A stretch of DNA of 64,000 nucleotides from NCBI GenBank assembly GCA_016169945.1, contig JADLSH010000293.1, forward strand, positions 1,302,001-1,366,000, read 5' to 3'. Source of the DNA: Trachythela sp. YZ-2020 (Eukaryota > Cnidaria > Anthozoa > Malacalcyonacea > Clavulariidae). Positions 10,031 to 20,660 of the stretch are shown one piece after another. The notes under the pieces are model-generated. The model was not told the DNA's origin. It saw only the letters and a program-made list of their open reading frames with translations, and ran no database searches. Both the position numbers and the translations under genes were made by a program. Within the stretch, counting starts at the first letter, position 1. Every line of letters starts with the position of its first letter.

Positions 10031-11560
10031 TTTTATACAAATAATAGTTGTAGAAAATTTCGGATCGAAGACGGAAATCGTCCCTCTTTTTGGAAAAAAT
10101 CAGGGGACCACCTTAATATATATGTTAATAATCTTATACTGAGAAATCCACATGCATGCTATAATATTTCTACGAAAATATTGAAATATATCGGGAAATT
10201 TATATCGGTATGCTCAAGTTCGAATTTAAGAGCTCTATATGTAACACAAAATCTTAAACATTTACTGGTGATTGATGTTTTGTCACTCTATCAAAGCCAA
10301 TGAACGAAAAATGAATAAATTCCGCAATGCGCGCTGACTGACAGACTGGTGTCTAGTCTTCTTACTACACGCGCAAAGGTTCTCGGGATAGAGTCATCAC
10401 ACCTCCATATTTGAAATTTTTTTATTTTTGTTCTGTTAATCGAGCTCGAAATTTTATATTTTTGACCCAAGATAAACTGGATTTTCAGAAGCAATACATC
10501 GGCAACTACTGAATAATATTCAGGTAAGGTTATTGTTATGTTTTATATGTAATAGAGCGATTTTGTTAGAAAATATTTGCAATCTTCGTTCGTGAATGTT
10601 AAGCATGTTGTCCCCGTTTAAAATTTGAATTTTCCGCGACAATATATGAATTAAAACGCTGAAAATAATACAGTTCCAATTTAAAATTACTTCAGCAAAT
10701 GCTACTATACAAAATCTTCAATTTTATTTGGGCTTTCAATGTTTATATTTACCAACTGTATATGACAGATTGGCAGTTAAATACTCAGAGCCCATCTTGT
10801 CCTCAAAAATCAGGTACAAATTTCATATAAGATTTTAATATAATTATGTTGATACATATGCAGTGAAAATGGAGAAAAAACAAAGTATTGCCTATTCTAA
10901 ATATATTATTTGAGTTCAAGAGATACTGTCAATCAGAGTCATGTATCTAAATTCTGCTGTATTTTGTAAGCTGAAATGTTTCATCGATACTAATAGGATT
11001 CGTATGACTTTTATATAATTTCACATGTCCGAAACCTGTCCAAGAATGTAAAATCACTGAGCCCATTGTCCAACTACATGTAAATGTTCAAATGCCTGGT
11101 TGATATATTTTGATTGTGAGAAGTTTATGCACCAGTCAATGTAAATCCATGATGCTCTCATGCTGCCGATAAGTGGATATTTGGTAGTACCAGGAACATA
11201 CTTTTATACAAAAATAGCTTGCTTCAAAAGTTAATCATAATAATAATATTTAATATTTATATTGCGCAAATTAACATGCTATAGTATATGATCAAATGCG
11301 CATCACAAACATAATTACACTAAAATTGTTCTTTGCTGAATGGTTATATAGGTATGTAAACTAACTAAAAGTAAACAAGATTATATAGATTATATGTCAC
11401 ATGAAGTATTTACATTAAAGGCTTCCTTAAAATAATAAGTCTTAACTAATTGCTTAAAAATACTAAAGTTAGCCAGATTTCTTATATACATAGGTAATTC
11501 ATAGAAGTTAAATTATATCATGCCTATGTTCCAAGAGTAGAGAGAACTAACACTATGCCC
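10031..11560. other. Nothing recognisable
   Basis: AT-rich sequence with no coding frame, repeat array or terminal repeats that I can support. A splice-donor-like CAG/GTAAGG lies at about 10521 without a convincing exon. Confidence 0.5.
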
Positions 11561-11566
11561 TACTTA

Positions 11567-12085
11567 TCCATGTATCAGCAGCTTCCCCCTGGGGTCGACC
11601 CCTGGGGACCCAGAGACATTTGCCAAGTGTTTGCATCCCATGGGGGTGGGGGGAAAAATCAAATTTGGTTCTCAAGCCGAGAACCCACAGGAAAGTACCC
11701 AGGAGATTTTGATTTAGAAACTCCCGAGTGTGACTTTGACGCATTGAATTTATTATGAATTTATAGGATTGGTCTAGGGCCATTCATATTATACATTTCC
11801 TATCTTTTGCTACAAGTCGTCGTTGATGTTTTTAGTGTTGATGTTTTTAGTGTTGATGTTTTTAGTGTTGATAAGTCAGTCAATAACCGAGAGCTTATAC
11901 CACTTGCAACTGGCTGTGTAACTTGATATAGGATTGAAAAAAAAGATACTGCCCTTTGAGGGTGGGGGTTTTATTTAATACCTGTATCTTGTACCCAGGG
12001 GAATTTGCTAAGGTTTGACTGGGTGAAAAGACCAATCCCCCTGCATCCCCGGGGGTCGATCCCAGGGAAGCCACTGATACATGCA
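11567..12085. mobile_element. Harbinger-like MITE, copy 1
   Basis: 519 bp with inverted ends: TCCATGTATCAGCAGCTTCCC on the left (21 bases, TCCATGTATCA being the outer part) and TGATACATGCA on the right, each followed by a GGGTCGACCCC-like stretch. A TTA precedes the left end and TTT follows the right. A second copy at 34335-34768 has TTA on both sides. TTA (TWA) duplications are typical of PIF/Harbinger elements. There is no transposase. A run of three TGATGTTTTTAGTGT units lies inside (about 11825-11865). Confidence 0.78.
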
Positions 12086-12510
12086 TTTCCTAAGGGCAAT
12101 ATTGGCTGTGGTACAACATATCTATTTCGCACTCTACACTATGTGGTATCGACTAGTACTTCCTTCCCACATTCTAATGGGACCAAACAGAAACAATGTC
12201 TGGATATGGATATGGAACTTATTGCCAGTGCCGGACACTTCGCAAAATATTGGGGGTGCGAACTTAGGTTGCCAACATATAACCATCTTTTTGTTGCTGC
12301 AAATCTCCATTCTTAAAACCTTTTTCACTTAAATTTCATGCAAATTTACTTAAATTACAGCCTATATCAAGGCTTTCGTGGTTGTAAAATCATTAATTGA
12401 TACAGCTTTGTTACACAGTTAACCAGCTATCATTCAAAGGCTTTGAGAAATTATTCGGGGGGCGACTGGCCCCCTCTACCGCCACTGCTTATTGCAAAAT
12501 ACTTTATTAT

Positions 12511-13352
12511 TATATACTCTGTCTCAGTGATGAAGCTAGACATAGCAACTGGTTGTGCTATGGATGCATTTGCAAATTGTTGATTCTTTAATTATTGAAA
12601 CCTTCAGAAATACATTGTCTTTAGGCTATTTTAATGCATGCTTATTTGAATAGTAAGAGCAGATTCCATGGCTTCACTCCAGACAATTTGAGTAATCAAA
12701 GGGAGAGTAGGAGACTGCCTAGACATTATGTGCAGGTAATGCCATAAGCTAGCTATCTCTCTTGGATGAGAAAAACCTTTGGTCGCAATAGGGACTTACA
12801 AAAATAACAATTATTAGAATTTTTGTATTTTATGCGGTGAGAAGATTTGATACAGTATGTAGTTAACTAATTCAAGGTTATGGCGGTTGGCTGTTATGTA
12901 AAACTACCTGAAAAATACAATAAGACATTCAACGTTTCGAGCGAAGCGCCTTCGTTCGAAACGTCGAACTTCTTATTGTATTTTTCAGGTAGTATTACAC
13001 AACAGTCAACCGCCGTATTTGCTATACTCTACCCACACTGGCACCGCACAATCGAGATAATTCAAGGTTAACCGTTTAATGTCCAATGCATTTTAAAATA
13101 GTGTATTAATTTTTATTCTCCTAAGATTCTATTGTGGCCAGATGTTTTGCTTAATCCAAGAGAGCTAGCTTATAGCACTACATAATGTCCAGGCAGTCTC
13201 CCAGTCTTTAGGCAGTTTTACACAACAGTCAACTGCTGAGTATCCCACTCTCCTTATAATAACTCAAATAAAGGTTTCAATAATTTAAAAAATATATTTG
13301 CATAACATGGCTAGTTGCTAATGTCTAGCTTCACCACTGAGACAAAGTATAT
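12511..13352. repeat. Large inverted repeat around a ribozyme-family palindrome
   Basis: The left arm (about 12511-12790) and right arm (about 13128-13352) are inverted copies. GTCTCAGTGATGAAGCTAGACA on the left matches TGTCTAGCTTCACCACTGAGAC on the right (only the shared 20-base core is meant), and GGAGACTGCCTAGACATTATG matches CATAATGTCCAGGCAGTCTCC. Similarity is patchy, so the arms have diverged. The centre holds the tighter palindrome at 12884-13016. Confidence 0.7.
12884..13016. repeat. Head-to-head hammerhead-like repeat palindrome
   Basis: Nearly perfect palindrome with arms of about 65 bp: CGGTTGGCTGTTATGTAAAA on the left, then CTACCTGAAAAATACAATAAG and AACGTTTCGAGCGAAG. The right arm is the reverse complement ending ACAGTCAACCG. 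It looks like two copies of the family seen at 9945, fused head to head. Confidence 0.85.
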
Positions 13353-13552
13353 AATCTAGCTTGCTTTCTGCAGGACATTTGATGTTTGGCAAGTGCTATT
13401 TACTGCGGGACATTTAATGTTGTGCAAGTACTCTGACGTCATACTTCATATTCTATGTTGGATGTGTAATCGTATTCTAGTTGAGTAGTTGTGTTTTACA
13501 CCAATATCTACATTGACACTCACAATATTTTTTTCCATAGCCCTCGTCAACA

Positions 13553-13735
13553 ATGGAGAGTATGGTCCGGGACGAAATGGTCCAGTTTTGTGTACTGTGC
13601 ACTGGGTACCCGGAGGATGTAGACCAGTTAATGATTATTGGGGAGAACCAAGTGTTTGTTGAATGCCCTGGTACTGATGTGATCAACGCTGGTCGAGTCA
13701 ACTGGTACCTTTTTTTTACTCCATTTTTGGAGTAA
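13553..13735 (+). other. Possible orphan exon, unrecognised
   Basis: An open frame of 60 codons with ordinary composition, including the pattern CVLCTGYPEDVD and FVECPGTDV, preceded by a splice-acceptor-like TTTTTTTCCATAG at about 13540. I do not recognise the protein. The minus strand is also open here, so coding status is doubtful. Confidence 0.2.
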
Positions 13736-14077
13736 AATTAACTCCTTGAAATTAACAGTGTATACAATCATATAGCCATCAAGATACAGGTATTTTAAAA
13801 TATGGGGTAAATGGGTATTGACATACTTATAAATCAGGTCTTCATCATTGAGACTACCATCAACTTGCAAAGTACAATATAACTCATTAGTTTATGTTTA
13901 TGCAAGAATGTGATTTTTTTAGTTTCGACATTACTATTCGTTGTTTGGATGTGATAAAATCACATTCTAGCAGAAACCTGGACAATAATATAGATACTGA
14001 GTTATAATGTACTTCATGGAGTTTCCAAACCATATATGATGAGTTCTATTAGCTGCGATGGCAATTACTGGACATGC

Positions 14078-14182
14078 AATCAAATGCTAGTAAACCTGCA
14101 TCGAGTTTAAGGCAATAGATTAAGTTTTGTAATCAAATGCTAGTAAACCTGCATCGAGTTTAAGGCAATAGATTAAGTTTTG
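14078..14182 (+). repeat. Exact tandem duplication, about 53 bp twice
   Basis: AATCAAATGCTAGTAAACCT through TAGATTAAGTTTTG occurs twice back to back, without differences over roughly 51 bases. This indicates a recent duplication. Confidence 0.9.
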
Positions 14183-14459
14183 AATAACACAAATAATTTA
14201 AAATTTGCATTGCATAGCATGCATGCATGCTAGTTTGCCATTGTTAGTTTTGCCACTGTTAACTTGCATGTATATATATATGTGTGTAAACTAAGATTAA
14301 TGTCAAACTTATAAATATATATTTTTTAACTTTTAAATTGTTGTGTAACTCACTATTATATTTTATCTTCACCAATTTTAGTTCCTATTAACAAGGGTCA
14401 ATTTAGCTTTATTTGAAGTTATTAATATTATTATATATTACGAACGAAAATAGTCTCAA

Positions 14460-14815
14460 CGAAAGCTAAATTGGCCCTTTGATGGAGCCAAAGCTGGGGC
14501 TGTTTGGCCGCATCAAGAGGGCTGTAAATTTGGCCCCGTTTGGGGTCAAAACAGCCCCACTAAAAGGGGCTGTTTTAGGGTCAAAATTTTGGCCCCATTT
14601 TTGGGGCCAAAACAGCCCAACTAAAATTGGCCCTTTTAATGGGGCTGTTTTGGCCCTTTTAATGGGGCTGTTTTGGCCCTTTTAATGGGGCTGTTTTGGC
14701 CCCATCAAGGGCTGTAATTTTGGCCCCCACTTTGGGGCCAAAACAGCCCCACTAAAAGGGGCCGTCTCAGGGTCAAAATTTTGGCCCCATTTTCGGGGCC
14801 AAAATGGCCCCGAAA
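14460..14815. repeat. GGGGCC/GGCCCC-rich block, copy 2
   Basis: Same composition as 9255-9640: alternating TTTTGGCCCC and GGGGCCAAAA motifs with at least three tandem GGCCCTTTTAATGGGGCTGTTTT units (unit read at 14630-14700). It is flanked by an inverted pair (GGGTCAATTTAGC at about 14394 and GCTAAATTGGCCC at about 14464), which suggests a mobile or foldback origin. Confidence 0.85.
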
Positions 14816-15870
14816 AAATTACTGTGTGCTTGATATATTATCTATAAATGTTAAATATAGTAACATATATGGGTTATACAAGCGAATGAGTCGCAACTTA
14901 CATAAGATGTGGTCAAATTCTAATAAGCATTATCTTGCATAGAAATTCCATAATAGTATCCTTACCCACTCCAGACACCTCAACACAACATATTTATATA
15001 TTACATCATTTAGGGATGGTGGTATGTCGTTCTCAACATGCACATGCTTTGAAGTTTGCCAGAGTACTTCTTAAGATGCGCCTGATATGCTTCCATTGTA
15101 AAAAGACAGAAATTTGAATGAGATATTTTATTGTAGAGAAACACTTTGAAGCAATACAAAAAGGTAAACCTCCTGTCATATACCCTACAGTATAATATAG
15201 ACATCAAGCTATTCCAGTTGATGTTGTCACGAGTAATACTCAAATGTAAAATCCAAGCACAAAATTATAACAGGAATGAAATTTTGTATAGCACACCCAA
15301 TTATAGGCAGATGCCATTCAACCGCTTAACATATAAATATTAGGTGTATTCCCATCTCGCTGTTCACACTTGGATTGTACATTTGACCAAAGTCTGTATC
15401 ACAATCTGTATCATGAAAAGGGCAAACATTTTTTACTAAGGTAATTATCGGGAATAGTTTCACAATGGAAACACGATATCATATTTCTAATAAATAATCG
15501 ATAGAAATAAATGAATGCATGGAATATCTGGGCACACACCCAGGTTTGCCTAGGTCATACGGCCTTCATTTGCACACAGTTCGGTATTGTACTTTTGATG
15601 GTTTAGTCTTCCTAAATTAATTTGAAAGTTCCTCCAAAATGGATTTCAAAATTTTGTCGTCCATGCTCTCATTCCGTTCCTCGACAGTATTCTCCCAACC
15701 AATGCACTCTCCCCTTTTGGTTTTGGTTTCCCAGTCCTCTTATGATTTCGTACACTTTGGAACATGTCATTTTTAAGTTTTATCTAAAAGAAGCAATGAC
15801 ATACAGGGAAATCTACTATCTAATTTAAGTAGTTTATTAGTACATAAGATCTTAGGATCCTGTAAGAATA
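14816..15870. other. Nothing recognisable
   Basis: AT-rich, with no supported gene or repeat. Confidence 0.5.
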
Positions 15871-15872
15871 TT

Positions 15873-16035
15873 GTCAACACGTATCCGGATTCGTTACATT
15901 TTCGATCATCACATGTATCCAGAGAAACGGTACGAATGCGCTCATCGATTTACGTTACTCTATCCCAAAATTTGGTTAGTGTGGACGGGGTAGTGTAGTG
16001 TTCGTTGATACAAACGAATCCGGATAAGTGTAAAC
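15873..16035. mobile_element. Short MITE, about 163 bp
   Basis: Inverted termini: GTCAACACGTATCCGGATTC on the left and GAATCCGGATAAGTGTAAAC on the right, with only a few mismatches. The interior has no coding capacity. No clear target duplication is visible. Confidence 0.75.
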
Positions 16036-16091
16036 TGTAGAGAGAGGAGGAGGTAAATAAATATACAGTAGCTGGAGAGTTGTCAAATTGT

Positions 16092-16302
16092 TGTGGCGTC
16101 CAAATGGAATCAAATCACTTGCTGAATAATTATTACTGGGAATCGAGCCCAAGGTCTCACTGTGGTTTAACGTACCAGCGCTTTACAGGGATACCCATTC
16201 GAGCGCTGGTACGTTAAACTAGAGAGCTTGGATTCGATTCCCGGTTGGGACATCCAGAGAACAATTCTACATCAAGTGATCCGATTTCATTTGGACGCGA
16301 CA
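16092..16302. repeat. Inverted pair of tRNA-Asn-like SINE fragments
   Basis: Arms 16092-16182 and 16202-16302 are inverted copies around a 19-base spacer. The right arm read on the plus strand looks like the 3' part of a tRNA: CTGGT-ACGTTAA-ACTAG forms a five-pair anticodon stem whose loop would carry anticodon GTT (Asn), followed by TTGGATTCGATTCCCGG, a T-arm with B-box-like GATTCGATTCC. A 50-bp non-tRNA tail (TCAAGTGATCCGATTTCATTTG region) is present in both arms, as in a SINE. Not a functional tRNA. Confidence 0.7.
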
Positions 16303-16309
16303 AGTTATC

Positions 16310-17263
16310 CTTCCTACACTGCTGAGGACACCAAGCAGACGCAAATTATCTCAAATTGCGCCCGTCGTTTGTAGGCAAAATGACTATTGATAATATTGAT
16401 AGTTTATAATAAATGTTTTCTTGACTTCACACAAAACCAACTTCCTAAACAAAAACTTACATAGTTGCATGATGCCCCGGGCAAAACGATTGCGTCTTTT
16501 AGCGCAGGGAAACGCGCTACCAGATGCTGGCAAATCAAATTATATTGGTTTGACAAATTATGGCACAACGACAGGTAAAACCTTGCTGCGTCTTTAATGA
16601 GTCGTGCTCGGACAAGCAGTATTGATCCCAGCTTTTCTGCATCCAGGATTGCCGACGAGAATGGCGGATAGGGCAGTGGGGATGGAAGCTTGATATCAGT
16701 GTCCTATAAAATATATTGCATAATTTATGTTTTTGCACGTGCGTGATCGTACATCGTGCCTTCTAACCCCTGCCTGTCTTCCCATTTTCCCTAGAGGTGC
16801 CCCTATTTTTCGTTGTTTCCATTGGAAGTTCGAAATGGCGGGTTTCTATTCACTCTTTTCGCGCCGTGTGATGCCTCGAATAAACCAAATAGAATCGAGT
16901 ATAAGCCAGAAGAGCAAGTTTTCAATGACAAGTTTAACTTACCTGTGTGTATGACAAAAAATCGACAAGTAATAATAAATAATTCAAAAAAACTTGACGT
17001 CCTTTGCAAACCTTAAACTCTAAATGTATATATATAATGTATACTTACAATTACACTCATATACTTACTTGTTTTAAGGAAGAAAAATTCGCTGGAGTTG
17101 CTACCGGTACCGTTGCCTGTTGAGAATACAATTCAACATTGGATTCACGTTCTGCACTTCTGGGGAAGCAAGTTCGCAAGCGAATTTAAACATTGAATAT
17201 ATAGAATTATATATAGATGAAATACAAGTTCATTCTTCTTAAGAGGTTCGTGTGCACAAACGC

Positions 17264-17264
<1 letters not shown>
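16310..17264. other. Nothing recognisable
   Basis: No gene is supported. Overlapping short frames on both strands around 16800-17010 show no family resemblance. Confidence 0.45.

Positions 17265-17313
<49 letters not shown>
17265..17313. repeat. (TA)n microsatellite
   Basis: About 24 TA units. It directly abuts the end of the minus-strand ribozyme unit that starts at 17314. Confidence 0.97.
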
Positions 17314-17318
<5 letters not shown>

Positions 17319-17342
17319 ACTGGACACGGTTACACTTTTGAC

Positions 17343-17406
17343 ATTAGTTTATTGCATACAGTTCTGTTTCGTACAGGCGAACCTGCACTCATCAGTGACA
17401 GACTAA
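17343..17406 (-). ncRNA. Hammerhead ribozyme, minus strand
   Basis: Read on the minus strand: CTGATGA (complement of 17389-17395), stem II GTGCAGG/CCTGTAC, GAAA (complement of 17367-17370), a short stem III, and a GTA cleavage triplet, all as in the plus copy at 17642. The base of stem I has TCA instead of GCA before the core, so stem I is weaker here. Catalytic core residues are intact. Confidence 0.8.
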
Positions 17407-17641
17407 ATGTGACTTATAAAAATATCTACAGCACCACAAGCGTCATATTACATTTCCGATTAGTTTCAGTTTGGCCTATCTTATAATATTATGAAATTAT
17501 ATACTTAATTGGTTATTTGCGTGTTTATCTCGTAGAGAAACTCCTTAGCAGGAATTTCGCTTTATGTCTACACTTACTAACTAGTTCGTTCCGTTTATTC
17601 AAAGTTGCGTTCTCCGGTTTGCATAAAATATGGAGAACGCA

Positions 17642-17706
17642 ATTAGTCTGGCACTGATGAGTGCAGGTTCGCCTGTACGAAACAGAACTGTATGCAATAA
17701 ACTAAT
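17642..17706 (+). ncRNA. Hammerhead ribozyme, type I, intact core
   Basis: A self-cleaving RNA motif with every element visible. CTGATGA is at 17654-17660. Stem II is 17661-17667 with 17672-17678 (GTGCAGG/CCTGTAC, TTCG loop). GAAA is at 17679-17682. Stem III is ACAG/CTGT with an AA loop. Cleavage is predicted after A17692 (GTA triplet). Stem I is GCA/TGC (17651-17653 with 17693-17695), an internal loop, then ATTAGT/ACTAAT (17642-17647 with 17701-17706). Type I hammerheads with internal loops are known in Penelope-like elements and metazoan retrozymes. Activity is inferred from the sequence. Confidence 0.9.
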
Positions 17707-17795
17707 GTCAAAAGTGTAACCGTGTACAGTTATTTTATACATTTGCTCTACCGATGGTATCGAGCACTCTCGATACACAAACACAAGATCTCTAT

Positions 17796-17823
17796 TTGAT
17801 ATATATATATATATATATATATA
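17796..17823. repeat. (TA)n microsatellite
   Basis: About 12 TA units ending where the ribozyme repeat at 17814-17994 begins. The 57.9-kb copy has the same neighbour. Confidence 0.95.
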
Positions 17824-17994
17824 GTCAAATCTGCAGACATGCATGTTTCGCCGTTCAACGGCTTGTCAGTGCAGCTTGTAACGCAGTCTAGATGCGAGTG
17901 ACTTCGTATTTATACACCATACTAGCTCTTGCTCTCACCAAGCGCATGTGGTACAATACTCGGACACATGCGTATCCAGACATGCGTTAAGTGT
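17814..17994 (-). repeat. Ribozyme-bearing repeat, copy 1
   Basis: About 180 bp highly similar to 57912-58089 (shared blocks GATGCGAGTGACTTCGTATT and CCAAGCGCATGTGGTACAAT). Both copies start at a (TA)n tract, with the hammerhead next to it. No coding sequence. Confidence 0.88.
17831..17874 (-). ncRNA. Hammerhead ribozyme, core-mutated copy
   Basis: On the minus strand: stem I CTGCA/TGCAG, then CTGACAA where CTGACGA is required, stem II GCCGT/ACGGC, GAAA, a self-complementary stem III (ACATGCATGT) and a GTC cleavage triplet. The single change corresponds to G8 of the core, a residue directly involved in catalysis, so this copy should be inactive. The copy at 57931 keeps the G. Confidence 0.82.
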
Positions 17995-18113
17995 CTTGGG
18001 GCCAGAGTGTTCATACGAACACAAGGGAAGTGAGCTTTGCATAATAGTTTTCGCTTACCTCAAGGTATCTACCTTAAACGAAAACTATATTTGCTCTATT
18101 TATATGCATGGCA

Positions 18114-18764
18114 CTGTACTGTACTGTACTGTACTGTACTGTACTGTACTGTACTGTACTGTACTGTACTGTACTGTACTGTACTGTACTGTACTGTGCT
18201 GTGCTGTGCTGTGCTGTGCTGTGCTGTGCTGTGCTGTGCTGTGCTGTGCTGTGCTGTGCTGTGCTGTGCTGCTCTGTACTGCACTGCACTGCACTGCACT
18301 GCACTGCACTGCACTGCACTGCACTGCACTGCACTGCACTGCACTGCTGCACTGCACTGCACTGCACTGCACTGCACTGCACTGCACTGCACTGCACTGC
18401 ACTGCACACTGCACTGCACACTGCACTGCACTGCACTGCACTGCACTGCACTGCACTGCACTGCACTGCACTGCACTGCACACTGCACTGCACTGCACTG
18501 CACTGCACTGCACTGCACTGCACTGCACTGCACTGCTGCACTGCACTGCACTGCACTGCACTGCACTGCACTGCACTGCACTGCACTGCACTGCACTGCA
18601 CTGCACTGCACTGCACTGCACTGCACTGCACTGCACTGCACTGCACTGCACTGCACTGCACTGCACTGCACTGCACTGCACTGCACTGCACTGCACTGCA
18701 CTGCACTGCACTGCACTGTACTGTACTGTACTGTACTGTACTGTACTGTACTGTACTGTATTGT
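18114..18764. repeat. Pentanucleotide array in three sequence blocks
   Basis: A 650-bp tandem array of 5-bp units: CTGTA (to about 18195), CTGTG (18196-18270), CTGCA (about 18275-18715) and CTGTA again (18716-18762). Rare phase slips (CTGCTG, CACACTG) break the register. None of the unit variants makes a stop in most registers, so long open frames appear on both strands (the plus frames read CTALH repeats). These are artefacts, not genes. Confidence 0.97.
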
Positions 18765-19672
18765 AATCAAAGACTAATAACTTACATTTTCCGGTGAAGT
18801 GCACTCAACGTTAAGAGAAATCATTGTCTGAAGATCGTACATAAAACAGAATTATTTTATATATTATGTGCAGTGCTGTGCATGTATGATACATAAAACA
18901 TGGCGGGGGAAATATTGGGGGGATATGGGAATGTGTGAGAGCAACACACGATATAACTTAATATTGTATCATAAACTTACTGTAAGTATGTGATTTATTA
19001 TGTATTACCAGAAACTGAGTCGAGTACTATTGCAAATGCTGCATTCTGATTGGCTACGCTACTCGCTACTGCGCTACTCTTTTTTTTTAATGGCTTCCGT
19101 CTCTCGCTTTTGTGACTAGGTTTCTGTGAAGCAAATGTTATTTGTCAAGTGTGTTTCTACTAAAACAATTATAGATTATTCGCTCTCGATTTCTATGAAG
19201 TGATAGTTGACTAGCGCTTCGCCCTCGGCAACTATCACCTCATAAAAATGAGAAATATCGAGCTCATAATCTAATTGTTAAATAGAATGAAAACTTACCT
19301 CTTTTGATAAATCCAACAAATGCTGGTTTGATGAGGTAGCCTGTAAGGTCTGTTCACAGGCTAATGAGGAAAGTGATGTATAATTTCCTGACGCATTCTA
19401 TAATTGATGAATAACAACGGTTAAAACGATATTGGGAGACTATGGTAAAGTAAATTGCCCCTCCCCCCGCCCCCACAAACCCACCCAGTAGTTACGCCCA
19501 CGTCCAAAAGTGCCAAAATACCATGGTTTTTTGGTCTTATCAAGAAGCTACATGCTACTCTACAGGCTCAAGAAGGAACAATTCAAATTACCTCTTTTAC
19601 TTCATTTAGAATGTTCATGATTTTCAACCTTTTACCTAATGATCTAAAAAAATTACACCCTTAAGAGTTAAG
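18765..19672. other. No gene; small hairpin
   Basis: AT-rich, no coding sequence supported. A hairpin at about 19197-19243 (GTGATAGTTG against CAACTATCAC, with GCGCTTCGCCCTCGG in the loop) may be a MITE end. Confidence 0.5.
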
Positions 19673-19673
19673 G

Positions 19674-19979
19674 CCATGTTACAAGAGGCAATTTTTGCTG
19701 CAACTTGCAACGCAATTTCGGGGACAGAGCGAAATTAGGTGAAACATACATTCGCAGAAAAATCGAGAGAAAGAATCGCGTTTTTTTAATATGCCAATAT
19801 TTTTCTTGCTTAACATGCCCAAAAGACAACAAAGAAATGTACGAGAATAATAATATCGGTGAAGTGAAATTAAACGCGGACCATTTTCACTGTTCTTCTG
19901 TGCATACATTTCTACATAACGTGGCTTTGTGCAAAAATTACGTTGTTGCAAGTTGCAACAATTGCTCCGTGTAACATGG
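19674..19979. mobile_element. MITE, about 306 bp
   Basis: Inverted ends: CCATGTTACAAGAGGCAATT then GCTGCAACTTGCAACG on the left, CGTTGTTGCAAGTTGCAAC then AATTGCTCCGTGTAACATGG on the right. Interior frames on both strands are by-products. The target duplication is not clear. Confidence 0.82.
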
Positions 19980-20660
19980 ATTATTTTTCACTTGTCAAAC
20001 ATGGCTTCTCTGGGTACGAGATTGATATCGTACAATAATCTGCAAGTTAGGCGAGTTACGTTAATCTACTACAATTCACGCCAGTACAACAAGCTGTAAC
20101 AATTTTCCATTTTGTCTAATTGTTGAATCATCAACAATAGCAAGTTATCAAGAAGCTGATGACAACTTGTCAATAAGCCGTGCGAACATTTCCCAATAAC
20201 ATGAATCAGAGATGGAAAAAGTTTTTGTTTCTGGCGAGCTAGGGCCGGTTATACGAAGGGTAAACGCTATCGGTGGATAGTGTTTTTCATTAAACTAATG
20301 TTTCTTTCTTTTAATCACGAGGTCCGTATCCGTATTTTTATAGCCTTTCAAGCTTTATTATGCCGGTTGATGACCGGTGGTATCGAGCCTTCGCACAACT
20401 GGCCCCTCCCCGATCACTCGTTGGCCCGGGAATGGCTTTTCGTCTTGATTAACGAGAGCGAGGCTCCCAGGCCAAGGAAGTATTCGTGACATGAATATCG
20501 AAAGGGTGTATTTAATTGTGTGCAAAGCTTATTTATTAATACTCCATATTACATTCAAGAAGAACAGCAAGAAACTTACAAATTGATGGGGAATTGAAAT
20601 TTTGTATCATTGAATATATTTCATTGACAATTCATTTGATTCTATGTAGCATTGGACTGA

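Larger units (their letters stand above)
17314..17738. mobile_element. Inverted pair of hammerhead-bearing repeat ends
   Basis: The block 17314-17406 and the block 17641-17738 are inverted copies: AACTGGACACGGTTACACTT, GACATTAGTTTATTGCATAC and CAGTTCTGTTTCGTACAGGC against their reverse complements. The spacer (about 235 bp) is not palindromic. Each unit carries a hammerhead ribozyme in opposite orientation. Likely the ends of a Penelope-like element or a retrozyme-type repeat inserted head to head. No ORF remains. Confidence 0.75.

Noticed and set aside
16202..16262. Functional tRNA-Asn gene
   Set aside because: The acceptor and D arms do not fold, position 33 is C rather than T, and the segment is part of an inverted repeat with a SINE-like tail.
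18037..18804. Long open frames (over 200 codons) on both strands
   Set aside because: They are forced by the 5-bp repeat, whose units contain no stop in most registers. The translated text is a simple CTALH, CTVLY or QCSAV repeat.
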